The notes under the pieces were generated by a model, which was not told the DNA's origin, searched no databases, and saw nothing but the letters and a program-made list of their open reading frames with translations. The position numbers were made by a program, and so were the translations under genes. This document shows positions 21,570 to 30,139 of a DNA stretch of 31,888 bases, piece by piece. Positions within the stretch are counted from its first letter, which is position 1. Each line of letters begins with the position of its first letter. The DNA comes from a virus. Location of the stretch: the IMG/VR virus record IMGVR_UViG_3300020478_000036, positions 1 to 31,888 of that record. One strand, given 5' to 3'.

Positions 21570-22307
21570 ATGGACCCATTAACAATAACTGCTGCTGTTA
21601 GTGTGGCTTCTAAAGCATTTGATGCAATTAAAAAAGGATTCCAAATTGGACGTGATATGGAATCAATGGGTAAAGACGTGTCGAGGTGGATGTCTGCAGT
21701 AAGTGATGTTGATAATGCGGAGAAGATGGCAAAGAATCCACCGTTATTTAAAAAATTATTTGCAGCAGGATCTGTAGAAGAAGAAGCTATGCAAGCATAT
21801 ATCGCTAAAAAGAAATTACAAGAACAAAGACAAGAATTAAAAACCTGGTTAAATTTATCTCAGGGACCTAATGCTTATAATGAGTTACTTCAAATGGAAG
21901 GAAAAATTCGTAAGCAACGCCAAGATGCAATTTATGCTCAACAACAACTTAGAAGAAAAGTTTTAGAATGGATTGGTATAGGTTTATTAACTATAATAAT
22001 TGTATCTTTTATACTATTCCTTGCATACTTATATGGCAATAGAGCACACGCTGCAGAATGGACTAATCAACAAAAAGTATGGCAGGGTATAAGTCCAGAA
22101 AAAAAATATACTACATGTCGATTACTGAAAAGAGTTAAGTCACGTGTAACTAGAAGGCAGGCTTGTATATATCTTGGTGGAAATAAAACATATACATTAA
22201 TGTATGAAGATACTTGTCCAAGATCTTATAAGTGTATTTATAATCCTGGCGGTACAGAACCAAATATAGATGATGTAATTGAAAGTTTAAACGCAATAAA
22301 AAAATAG
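21570..22307 (+). CDS. Membrane protein with N-terminal helical domain and Cys-rich C terminus
   Basis: This 245-aa protein has a helical cytoplasmic-type N-terminal part (DPLTITAAVSVASKAFDAIK, ENPPLFKKLF-like AKNPPLFKKLFAAGSVEEEA), a coiled charged region (about 80-130), one membrane segment (WIGIGLLTIIIVSFILFLAY, about 134-153), then AHAAEW and a C-terminal domain of about 85 residues with four Cys (TCRLLKRV, ACIYLGG, TCPRSYKCIYNPGG). The parts resemble recurring proteins of marine T7-like phages, function unknown. The layout suits an inner-membrane protein with an exported disulfide-bonded tail, perhaps for lysis or superinfection exclusion. SD AGGAGATT supports the start. Confidence 0.78.
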   Translation: MDPLTITAAVSVASKAFDAIKKGFQIGRDMESMGKDVSRWMSAVSDVDNAEKMAKNPPLFKKLFAAGSVEEEAMQAYIAKKKLQEQRQELKTWLNLSQGPNAYNELLQMEGKIRKQRQDAIYAQQQLRRKVLEWIGIGLLTIIIVSFILFLAYLYGNRAHAAEWTNQQKVWQGISPEKKYTTCRLLKRVKSRVTRRQACIYLGGNKTYTLMYEDTCPRSYKCIYNPGGTEPNIDDVIESLNAIKK

Positions 22308-22316
22308 GATATAGAT

Positions 22317-22421
22317 ATGGATTTAATATTAATAAAAGAAACAATTCTATATAAACTAAAAGAATTATTAAAATATAGAATAAGATTATGCAAATGCAAT
22401 TGCAGTTGTAAGAAGGATTAA
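22317..22421 (+). CDS. 34-aa peptide with Cys-rich tail
   Basis: This tiny ORF starts at ATG with AGGA seven bases upstream and ends two bases before the holin start. The peptide has an amphipathic helix (MDLILIKETILYKLKELLKY) and a tail RLCKCNCSCKKD with four Cys alternating with other residues. The spacing and SD match its neighbours, so translation is plausible. The C-x-C-x-C-x-C end could bind a metal ion. No family is recognised. Confidence 0.6.
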   Translation: MDLILIKETILYKLKELLKYRIRLCKCNCSCKKD

Positions 22422-22423
22422 AT

Positions 22424-22819
22424 ATGTTAACAGCTTTAATAGGACCCGTCTCAAATCTTTTAGGAAAGTTTATAGAAGATAAAGACGTTAAAAATAAACT
22501 CGCTCATGAGTTATCAACAATGGCAGAACGCCATGCTCAAGAATTAGCTAAAGGCCAATTAGAAATTAATAAAGCCGAAGCAACACATAAGTCTATATTT
22601 GTTGCAGGTTGGCGTCCATTTATTGGATGGACTTGTGGTATTGCTTTATGTTGGCATTTTGTTATTGCACCATTTACAATGTTTATATGTGCATATCTTA
22701 TGGTAGCAATACCAGAACTACCAACCTTTGATATGGGATCATTAATGACTGTTCTCATGGGAATGCTTGGCCTCGGTGGGCTTCGTAGTTTTGAAAAATA
22801 TAAAGGTTTAACAAAGTAA
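22424..22819 (+). CDS. Holin of the 3TM superfamily
   Basis: This 131-aa protein has an N-terminal charged helix (KFIEDKDVKNKLAHELSTM, AERHAQELAKGQ) followed by VAGWRPFIGWTCGIALCWHF (first membrane segment), a second around FTMFICAYLMVAI and a third around LMTVLMGMLGLGGLRSFEK. This order and the WRPFIGW and GLGGLRSFEKYKG motifs are typical of the 3TM holin family (GTA_holin_3TM type). It would permeabilise the inner membrane to release the lysozyme encoded at 2131, far upstream. SD AAGGATTAAAT is weak. Confidence 0.9.
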   Translation: MLTALIGPVSNLLGKFIEDKDVKNKLAHELSTMAERHAQELAKGQLEINKAEATHKSIFVAGWRPFIGWTCGIALCWHFVIAPFTMFICAYLMVAIPELPTFDMGSLMTVLMGMLGLGGLRSFEKYKGLTK

Positions 22820-22872
22820 AATGTCCCCTATAACAATGGAAGAATTACAACTATTATTATAGGGAGATATTA

Positions 22873-24648
22873 ATGCGTAATATAGAGTATACTGGTCCAG
22901 ATAAAGATATTTCCAAAGAAATCGATATGATGAAATATCGACAGAAAGATGAAAGCTTTGATGAGAAAATAAAAAGAATTGCAAGAACGTTAAGTGATGA
23001 TGATCAGCATCAATATGAATTAGAGGATATATTAGGTAACATGAGATTTCTACCTGCTGGTAGAGTTCAAGCCGCTATCGGATCTCAAAGAATTACAACA
23101 GCTTATAACTGTTTTGTATCAGGTGAGATTGAAGATAGTATGGATAATATAATGGAGAAAGCCGGTGAAGCAGCTGAAACAATGCGTAGAGGGGGTGGGA
23201 TTGGTTATGACTTTAGTAAGATCCGACCAAGAGGCAACAAAATTAAATCGCTCGATAGCCAGGCTAGCGGCCCTGTATCCTTCATGGGTATCTTTGATGC
23301 TATCTGTCAAACCATCGCTAGCTCAGGACACCGCCGTGGGGCGCAAATGGGTGTCCTCCGGGTCGACCACCCGGACATTGAGGAATTCATTACTGCTAAA
23401 CGTAATACTCATAATCTTACTGGGTTTAATATTAGTGTAGGTGTAACCGATAAATTTATGGAGGCTTTGACAAGCGATGTGGGGGACGATTTTGATTTGG
23501 TGTACGAGGGCAAAGTGCATAGAACCATATCCGCCCGAAAACTATGGGATGATATTATGGATAGCACGTGGGATTGGGCTGAGCCTGGTGTTTTGTTTAT
23601 TGATAGAATTGCTGAGATGAATAACCTGTGGTATTGTGAAGAGATCAATGCTACAAATCCTTGTGGTGAACAACCACTACCAGCTTATGGTGCATGCTTA
23701 TTAGGTTCATTTAATTTAGCTGGTTACTTAGAAAAAGATCATGAGATAATGGGTGGTGATAAAATTCAGTATACTTATCTATTTAACTTTAAAAGATTTA
23801 AAGATGATATTATGCATGTTGTTAGGGCAATGGATAATGTTATAGATAGAACTATATACCCATTAACTAAACAGCAAGATGAAGCTAAAAATAAAAGAAG
23901 AATGGGGTTAGGTGTTACTGGCTTAGCTAATGCTGGAGAAATGTTAGGACATCAATATGCTTCTGAAGATTTTATGAAGTGGGCAGAAAAAGTATTTGCA
24001 TGTTTAAGAGATACTACTTATAAAGCATCTGCTTTAATTGCAAAAGAAAAAGGACCATTCCCATTATATAGAGAAGATTATTTAAAATCAAATTTTGTTA
24101 GAACATTACCAGCTTCTGTTAAAAAATTAATCAGAGAGCATGGTATACGTAATAGTCATCTAACATCTATAGCACCTACAGGAACGATAAGTATAGTTGC
24201 TAATAATGTTAGTGGTGGTATTGAACCTGTATTTAGTCATTATTACGACCGTACTATTCAAACTTTTGATGGACCAAAAACAGAGAGAGTTGAAGATTAT
24301 GCTTATACTCAAGGTGTAGAAGGCCGTACTGCAAACGATATAAGTGTTCAAGAGCACTTAGCTGTTTTATTGTTAGCACAACATTATATAGACAGTGCTT
24401 GTTCTAAAACCTGTAATGTAGGTGATGATGTTACTTATGAAAGTTTCAAACAAGTTTATGTTGATGCCTGGAAAGGCGGGGCGAAAGGATGCACTACGTT
24501 TAGACTTAGTGGTAAAAGGTACGGGGTACTACAAACCGTGGAAGAGAAAGAGAAAGTATCTAGCGAGACTGAGGAGATGGTTAAAGAAGAAGGAAAGATT
24601 GAGGCTTGCTTTATCGACCCAAACACTGGCCATAAAGAATGTGCTTAG
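22873..24648 (+). CDS. nrdJ: Ribonucleotide reductase, class II (adenosylcobalamin-dependent)
   Basis: This 591-aa enzyme would reduce ribonucleotides to deoxyribonucleotides for phage DNA synthesis, using adenosylcobalamin to make a thiyl radical. Key positions: Cys80 in AYNCFVSG and Cys275 in GACLLGSF (reducible pair), Asn262, Cys264 (thiyl) and Glu266 in TNPCGEQPL, a phosphate-binding APTGTIS at 434-440, and C-terminal Cys579 and Cys590 in CFIDPNTGHKEC that could re-reduce the active site. SKTCNVGDDV and GCTTFRLSGKR are class II features. It is shorter than many bacterial NrdJ proteins. Strong SD AGGGAGAT. The DNA from about 23225 to 23400 is markedly GC-rich against AT-rich flanks, suggesting recombination. 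It sits among late genes. Confidence 0.93.
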   Translation: MRNIEYTGPDKDISKEIDMMKYRQKDESFDEKIKRIARTLSDDDQHQYELEDILGNMRFLPAGRVQAAIGSQRITTAYNCFVSGEIEDSMDNIMEKAGEAAETMRRGGGIGYDFSKIRPRGNKIKSLDSQASGPVSFMGIFDAICQTIASSGHRRGAQMGVLRVDHPDIEEFITAKRNTHNLTGFNISVGVTDKFMEALTSDVGDDFDLVYEGKVHRTISARKLWDDIMDSTWDWAEPGVLFIDRIAEMNNLWYCEEINATNPCGEQPLPAYGACLLGSFNLAGYLEKDHEIMGGDKIQYTYLFNFKRFKDDIMHVVRAMDNVIDRTIYPLTKQQDEAKNKRRMGLGVTGLANAGEMLGHQYASEDFMKWAEKVFACLRDTTYKASALIAKEKGPFPLYREDYLKSNFVRTLPASVKKLIREHGIRNSHLTSIAPTGTISIVANNVSGGIEPVFSHYYDRTIQTFDGPKTERVEDYAYTQGVEGRTANDISVQEHLAVLLLAQHYIDSACSKTCNVGDDVTYESFKQVYVDAWKGGAKGCTTFRLSGKRYGVLQTVEEKEKVSSETEEMVKEEGKIEACFIDPNTGHKECA

Positions 24649-24665
24649 ATTAAAGGAGATTTAAA

Positions 24666-27600
24666 ATGGATCCAAATGAAGTAGTAACGATAACTGATTT
24701 GGCATCTAAAGGAGTAGTGATTGATACTCCACCAGCAGCTTTACCATCTAATATATTTACTGATGTAAGGAATGTTAGATTTAAAGATGGTGCTGTAAGA
24801 AAGATTGAAGGAGAAGTTTTATTAAATGATATAGATTTAAGTGCTACTAATTACGGAAAAGTTAGATATTTAGCTTATTGGCCGAATCCAAATAGGAGCC
24901 CACTGGGAGGCTATTATATTTTTGTTATAGATTATGTCAGTAGTGGTATTACTATAGGTCAGAGGGTCTTTATACAAGACCACACGGGTACCAGAAGAGA
25001 CATTACTCCTACTTCTTTAAATAGTAACAACGGATTTAACTATACTGCCTCAGGTTGGCAGCATACTTTATTCGCTGGAGGATTTGCTTTTGTTATAAAT
25101 AATGGTATTGATAAGCCACATTATATATTAGATGACGAAGGTAATACCGATATTAATAATATTGTTTTAGCACAACTTCCAGGATGGGATAGTTATAATT
25201 CTTTTACAGAAGTCTTTAATGAAACATGGTATTCTGCTACAATGTCATTAGTATTTGACTTAGCAAAGAAAGTTGACTTTACTGTTGAAAAGATTACTGT
25301 AAAAATAAATGCAAGTACAACAACTTTTACTTCAGCAACAACAACTAATAACATACAATTAGCTTTAGATTCAACAACTAATACTCATGTATTAACTTTT
25401 AATTCTGGAGGAACAGTTTTAAATAATGAAGATCTTGTAGAAATTAAATTTGAATCAGTAAATGTAGTAGCAGTAAGAGCTGCTGTTGTAAGATCTTTTA
25501 AGAATTATTTAATTGCTGGGGATTTAACTGAAGTTGATTCAACAAATAATGCTAAAGTAGTTCGTAGACTTTCTGGTGTAGTAAGAACTTCAGACTCAGC
25601 TGCTCCTGGTAGTATTCCAAATAACTGGAATCCTTTTGCTGCAGGTGTAAATACTGCAGACGAATTTACTTTATCTGAAACTTATATTGTTAAAGATATT
25701 GTTTCTATGCAAGGTAGTTTATTTGTATATACTACACAATCTATCCATCAAATACAAGAAACAGGGTTAGCTCAAATACCTTTTTCTTTTACACCAGTAA
25801 CAGATTCTTATGGAACTATCTCAACTAATATACCAATTGAATATGAAGGAAAACATTTTGTTGTAGGTTCTAATGATATTTATTCTTTTCAAGGGCATCC
25901 TGGAAATATACAGTCAATTGCTGATGGAAGAATTAGAGAATACTTTTTTAATAATGTAAATCCAATTTATGAACAACAAATATTTACATTACAAAATACA
26001 GGACAGAATGAAATATGGTTATGTTATCCTACAAATCAATCTAAGTTTGGGGAATGTGATGAAGCATTAATATGGAACTATAGAAATAATACCTGGACTA
26101 TAAGAGATTTAGATAGTGTTACTTCAGGTGATGTAGCACCTGTTAAAGGTGGAGGAGTACCCTCTGCAACTTTAACTATTACTGGTAACTCTGGAAACTT
26201 TGGTTATACTAATAGAGGTAAAAGAGAAGTACAAAGAATTACAGTTAATGGACATGCTGCTAAACAACATATAGGTGTTAAAGAAAAACAAACTATAACA
26301 GTAGGATCATTTAGTAACTTTACTGCGACTGGAGAAATAACTCTTACAGTTAATTTTCCTGATGGTACAAGTGCTTACTCTTTATTAAATGGAACATATA
26401 GTGTTACACTTATAAGAGATGAAATTAAAAGTATTATAGATAATAGTAGTTCTTGGACTACTGCAGATAGTTCAACTAATGCAGTTATATGTACAGCACC
26501 AGCTGTAGGTCCACAAGATGCTTATAGTGTTACAATAGTAAGTAGTGGAACGTTACCTACAGGTGTTACTAATAGTTCTTTTACTGTCAGTGAAACTAGA
26601 CCTGGACTTGCTGCATCTACAGATGAAGATGTATTAGTATTAACTCCACCTTCTGGATTTGGTACTGCATTAAATGTAACTTTAACTGCAGGTACAGGTA
26701 ACTCAAATACATTTGATATTGATAGTGGTACTGGATATAGTACTACTCCTCATATTACTCCTAATGAAATTGCTACATTAGTTTATAATGCATGGCAAGC
26801 TGGAAGTAACTCAGATAACCAAGCTATATGGACATTAGCAAATCCTGGAGGATCAAGTGCAAACTTAGATTTTACTGCAGTAGATAGAGCTGCTGTATCT
26901 GGAACATTTACATATACAATAACTCAAGGTACAACTAGAACTGGATATACAGGTGGACAAACACTTATTAGTGATGCAAATGGTTCAGCAACTACTGAAG
27001 GTGTTACTCCAACATTTGCTAGAGGAACACGTGTTACTTTAACATTAAATGGTGGAACTGTTATATTTGATAGACATTATGGTGAAGGACCTGGAAGAAT
27101 ATTAGATAGTACATTTGTACCAGCTGCAAATGATAGACACTATGGATCTGTAACAGGATGGGATAGTACAACATTAGATAATACTAGAAGTACTTCAAAT
27201 GATAATGCATATAGAGCTTTATTTTATAATCCTGATGCAACACAAAATACTGCTGAAACAAATAAATCAAATGGATTATCAGTTGATATGACTTTACATA
27301 CTGCAACAAATAATACAACATCAACATTAATTGATTTAAGTGGAACTAATGTATTAAAAGATATGTTAGCAGTAATTGATTCTAATGAATTGATTAATGT
27401 TACTGCAGACAGTACAAGTGATCCTACAAATTTAGTAGTTACTTCAAGTCAGTTCTCAAGTGATGCAAGTTATGTAGAAACTTACAATCCTTTTAGTGCA
27501 CAAGTTGTAGCAGCTCGTGTAGCACCAACAACAAGTGCTCTTACTTCTGCTAGTGAAGGAGCTACTGTTTCAGATAGTGCACCTACACAAGCAACAGGTG

Positions 27601-28172
27601 GTACAAGTATATCAACAACATTTGATATTGATAGACCTTGGAGTAGTAGCAATTTAAATCCAAATAAATTATTTCCTATCTTTTCAGAAAGTGGGTATAT
27701 TACTGGAACTCTATTTAATAGAATAAGAGCCGCAGATATTAGTTATAAATTTGGTGCATCTTATTATGTTTCTTATGCAGAGAGAACTCAAGTATCTATT
27801 AATCCTGATTTTGATACTGAGCATTTAGAATCAATGGCTTTATGGGGAGATGGTGGCACTGTAGTAACTGTAGGTGGAGAACCACAACCAGCTACGTTAA
27901 GAGTCAGAGCTAGAAGCACAAATAATTCTGGACAACTAGCTTACCTAACTACTGCTGAAGATAATACTGAATCAAATGCTAAAGCTAATAAACTTGTTGT
28001 AAATGATTTTGTAGTTGGCAGTGATCATAAAGTAGACTTAAGAGTATTTGGTAGATTTTTAAATTATAGAATTGATGATGCAAATGCTTCAGGTAGTTAT
28101 GTTACTACAAGTAATAAAGGATGGAATATATCTGGGTTGCAGCTTCATGTAAAGAAAGGAGGTGTAAAGTAA
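24666..28172 (+). CDS. Tail nozzle protein (T7 gp12/tail tubular B-like) with beta insertions
   Basis: This 1168-aa protein would form the distal nozzle of the short tail. N-terminal NIFTDVRNVRFKDGAVRKIEG (split around residues 29-49) and ETYIVKDIVSMQGSLFVYTT (about 338-357) are typical of the family, as is the C-terminal VDLRVFGRFLNYRIDD and WNISGLQLHVKKGG. Between roughly residues 500 and 900 it carries Thr/Ser/Gly-rich beta material (ATGEITLTVNFPDGTS, NTFDIDSGTGYSTTPHITP) that looks like inserted Ig-like or adhesion domains, making it longer than T7 gp12 (about 790 aa). It starts with SD AAAGGAGATT. The terminal GGVK codons (AAGGAGGTG) are the SD of the next gene. Confidence 0.85.
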   Translation: MDPNEVVTITDLASKGVVIDTPPAALPSNIFTDVRNVRFKDGAVRKIEGEVLLNDIDLSATNYGKVRYLAYWPNPNRSPLGGYYIFVIDYVSSGITIGQRVFIQDHTGTRRDITPTSLNSNNGFNYTASGWQHTLFAGGFAFVINNGIDKPHYILDDEGNTDINNIVLAQLPGWDSYNSFTEVFNETWYSATMSLVFDLAKKVDFTVEKITVKINASTTTFTSATTTNNIQLALDSTTNTHVLTFNSGGTVLNNEDLVEIKFESVNVVAVRAAVVRSFKNYLIAGDLTEVDSTNNAKVVRRLSGVVRTSDSAAPGSIPNNWNPFAAGVNTADEFTLSETYIVKDIVSMQGSLFVYTTQSIHQIQETGLAQIPFSFTPVTDSYGTISTNIPIEYEGKHFVVGSNDIYSFQGHPGNIQSIADGRIREYFFNNVNPIYEQQIFTLQNTGQNEIWLCYPTNQSKFGECDEALIWNYRNNTWTIRDLDSVTSGDVAPVKGGGVPSATLTITGNSGNFGYTNRGKREVQRITVNGHAAKQHIGVKEKQTITVGSFSNFTATGEITLTVNFPDGTSAYSLLNGTYSVTLIRDEIKSIIDNSSSWTTADSSTNAVICTAPAVGPQDAYSVTIVSSGTLPTGVTNSSFTVSETRPGLAASTDEDVLVLTPPSGFGTALNVTLTAGTGNSNTFDIDSGTGYSTTPHITPNEIATLVYNAWQAGSNSDNQAIWTLANPGGSSANLDFTAVDRAAVSGTFTYTITQGTTRTGYTGGQTLISDANGSATTEGVTPTFARGTRVTLTLNGGTVIFDRHYGEGPGRILDSTFVPAANDRHYGSVTGWDSTTLDNTRSTSNDNAYRALFYNPDATQNTAETNKSNGLSVDMTLHTATNNTTSTLIDLSGTNVLKDMLAVIDSNELINVTADSTSDPTNLVVTSSQFSSDASYVETYNPFSAQVVAARVAPTTSALTSASEGATVSDSAPTQATGGTSISTTFDIDRPWSSSNLNPNKLFPIFSESGYITGTLFNRIRAADISYKFGASYYVSYAERTQVSINPDFDTEHLESMALWGDGGTVVTVGGEPQPATLRVRARSTNNSGQLAYLTTAEDNTESNAKANKLVVNDFVVGSDHKVDLRVFGRFLNYRIDDANASGSYVTTSNKGWNISGLQLHVKKGGVK

Positions 28173-28552
28173 TGAGACCCCCTATTACTGATAATGCAGC
28201 TTTAAATTCTTGGTTAACAGAAGCTACAAGAAATATTTTTTTATTAGAACAAAAACAAAATAGTTCTAAATTAGGTGAAGACCAGAGATGGCAAACTTTA
28301 ACAACAAGCAGATCTAAAGGAACCTTATATAAAAATGATACAGGTAAACCTATTATGATTTGTGTTACTGCTTCTGGTAATGCAGGAGCTAGATTTAGAA
28401 TTGTTGTTAATGATGTTAAAGTTGTTACACCTCAAATACATGCTAATAGTTATTATAATTCAGCAGAAATAATTATACCTAATGATGCTAATTATAAAAT
28501 GGAAGATGATAATGGAACAACAACTTTACAACTCTGGACAGAATTGAGGTAG
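28172..28552 (+). CDS. Small structural protein after nozzle
   Basis: This 126-aa protein starts at 28172 (TAATG overlap, SD AAGGAGGTG). It has a helical start (ALNSWLTEATRNIFLLEQKQ) and a beta-rich remainder with GTLYKNDTGKPIMICVTAS, RFRIVVNDVKVVTPQI and EIIIPNDANYKMEDDNGTTT, resembling a single beta-sandwich domain. It may be a nozzle or tail surface protein. An open frame extends 17 codons upstream inside the nozzle gene but has no SD. Confidence 0.75.
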   Translation: MRPPITDNAALNSWLTEATRNIFLLEQKQNSSKLGEDQRWQTLTTSRSKGTLYKNDTGKPIMICVTASGNAGARFRIVVNDVKVVTPQIHANSYYNSAEIIIPNDANYKMEDDNGTTTLQLWTELR

Positions 28553-28555
28553 TCT

Positions 28556-29047
28556 ATGATAAGAAAGTTACATAGTAATGATACTATTAAAACTATTACA
28601 TTAATGAATGAGTATATAGAAGCTAATAAAGATTCTCCTTCTATCAGTATGTTAGATAGAAAAGAATCTGTTTGGGTTTCTTATTTTGTTAATGCTATAC
28701 ATGAACAATTAAGTAATAACCCACACTATATTGTAGTAGGGGATTTTGATAATAATAATGATTTAAATGGTTTTATATTAGCCACATCTTTCCAATCGTA
28801 TTATAATAATAGTACAATCATGGATATAAAAGATTGCGTTGTTAAACCAGGATATAAAAATGGTGCTTATGTTGTTGTAAGATTATTTAACGAAGTTATG
28901 AATCATATAAAACAACATGGCGGTAAACATTGGAGGGCAGACTCTATACGAGTTAATGAGGATTCACTTAAGTATGGAAAGTTTTTACAAAAGAAATATG
29001 GAGGTATACTACATTTTTCTGTAAACGGAATTATAAAGGAGACTTAA
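28556..29047 (+). CDS. Putative GNAT-like acetyltransferase
   Basis: This 163-aa protein has an order of elements like a GNAT fold: helix 1 (IKTITLMNEYIEANKD), a beta pair ending IVVGDFDNNNDLNGFILAT, a strand IMDIKDCVVKP followed by GYKNGAYVVVRLFNEVMNHI in the place of the acetyl-CoA loop and helix, then RVNEDSLKYGKFLQKKYGG as the usual 'N..A...Y.K.GF' end. The canonical Q/R-x-x-G-x-G/A loop is weak (GYKNGAYVV). GNAT-like proteins occur beside internal virion genes in marine podoviruses as I recall; the substrate is unknown. The SD is weak (TTGAGGTAG). Confidence 0.55.
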   Translation: MIRKLHSNDTIKTITLMNEYIEANKDSPSISMLDRKESVWVSYFVNAIHEQLSNNPHYIVVGDFDNNNDLNGFILATSFQSYYNNSTIMDIKDCVVKPGYKNGAYVVVRLFNEVMNHIKQHGGKHWRADSIRVNEDSLKYGKFLQKKYGGILHFSVNGIIKET

Positions 29048-29590
29048 ATGGCGAAAGGTGGTGGAGGAAGCGGCACACAAACGGTGGGTATTGATCCAGA
29101 GTTTAAGCCGTATTTAGTAGATACATTAGCTGATGTTACTGCAAAGTATAAAGCAGATAGAGCAGCTGGACCTACTAGTATTGTAGCAAAAATGCATCCA
29201 GATCAAATAGCTGCATTAGAACATGGAAGAAATCAAGCTAGAGATATGATGTTAGGTAGAGGTCTGTATGATGATAGAACAATGGTCAGTAGAGATCTAC
29301 AAAATTTAGCTGGTACTAAAGTTGGTGAAGCTGGTAGAGCAGGACATTTAGGATCTGCAAGATCTCAAAGAGCTATGCAAGGGGCTCTAGCTGATAAAGC
29401 AGATCAATGGAATATTAATAGAAGACAAGTATCCACTGCAGGTAGAGACTTACTTGGTAAGACGGGTAGTGCATGGCAACAATACGAACAATCTTTAATG
29501 GACGCACCACATACTGCGGCGTCTCGATACTTTGGTTACTTAGGTAATGCACCACAACAAACTAAAACAGAAAAATCAGGAGGGAAGTAA
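29048..29590 (+). CDS. Ejection/internal virion-like protein
   Basis: This 180-aa protein has a Gly-rich start (MAKGGGGSGTQTVGIDPEF), then a helical, Ala/Arg/Gln-rich body (DQIAALEHGRNQARDMML, GEAGRAGHLGSARSQRAMQG, ADQWNINRRQVSTAGRDL) and an end AASRYFGYLGNAPQQTK. This pattern is typical of small podovirus proteins that precede the large ejection proteins. SD AAAGGAGAC. Its tail codons (AGGAGGGAAG) supply the SD of the next gene and account for the SGGK end. Confidence 0.7.
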   Translation: MAKGGGGSGTQTVGIDPEFKPYLVDTLADVTAKYKADRAAGPTSIVAKMHPDQIAALEHGRNQARDMMLGRGLYDDRTMVSRDLQNLAGTKVGEAGRAGHLGSARSQRAMQGALADKADQWNINRRQVSTAGRDLLGKTGSAWQQYEQSLMDAPHTAASRYFGYLGNAPQQTKTEKSGGK

Positions 29591-30138
29591 TGATTCGATT
29601 AGCAAGACCTGCTGATGATATGCAAGCAGGACCATTACAACAAAGAAAAAGATATGGTGGACCACCACAAGCAATGCAATTTCAACCTGGCGCTATGTCA
29701 CAATTTGGTGATGCGATGAAAAATAGAATGCTTGAAGAAGGTATGAAAAAGATGGCAGTTAAACAAGGATTAAAAACTGCTGGGGCTGCTGCAGGTGGAC
29801 CTATGGGGATGATGGCTGGTGAGGTAGCTGGTGAACTTTTACCTGCATTACTTAGTAGTTATTTTGATGATGGCGGTGAAGTAGCTTCATTAAAAGAATA
29901 TTTAAAAGAATTACAAGCTAGAGCTGATTATGGTGAAGGCTGGGCTAATGATGAAATAGAATCTACAATAATAAAAATAAAAGACTTAGAAGCAAAAGGT
30001 TTTAATCAAGGAGGTATGGCTGGTATGTTAGGACCTCTATCATTAGAAAGAATTAATAAAGTAAAATATAAAAGAACTGGCGGGAAAGCTTCAGAAGAAA
30101 TCGAAATAGGATTAGGTCCTTTAGCACAAGGAGAGTAA
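29590..30138 (+). CDS. Hypothetical internal/ejection protein with Gly-rich hydrophobic helix
   Basis: This 182-aa protein has a polar start, then KTAGAAAGGPMGMMAGEVAG followed by ELLPALLSSYF (about residues 64-92), a weakly hydrophobic segment that might insert in membranes, and a charged helix (SLKEYLKELQARADYGEGW). DGGEVA and NQGGMAGM resemble short glycine motifs common in marine-phage structural proteins. Together with its neighbours it fits a set of ejected proteins, but no enzyme motif is seen. TAATG overlap at its start. Confidence 0.65.
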   Translation: MIRLARPADDMQAGPLQQRKRYGGPPQAMQFQPGAMSQFGDAMKNRMLEEGMKKMAVKQGLKTAGAAAGGPMGMMAGEVAGELLPALLSSYFDDGGEVASLKEYLKELQARADYGEGWANDEIESTIIKIKDLEAKGFNQGGMAGMLGPLSLERINKVKYKRTGGKASEEIEIGLGPLAQGE

Positions 30139-30139
30139 T

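Noticed and set aside
22821-22862. 13-codon ORF before nrdJ (MSPITMEELQLLL)
   Set aside because: No SD and too short to support; could only be argued as a leader peptide, with no further evidence.
28121-28171. Upstream start for the small gene after the nozzle
   Set aside because: The extension lies wholly inside the nozzle gene without an SD; AAGGAGGTG points to the ATG at 28172.
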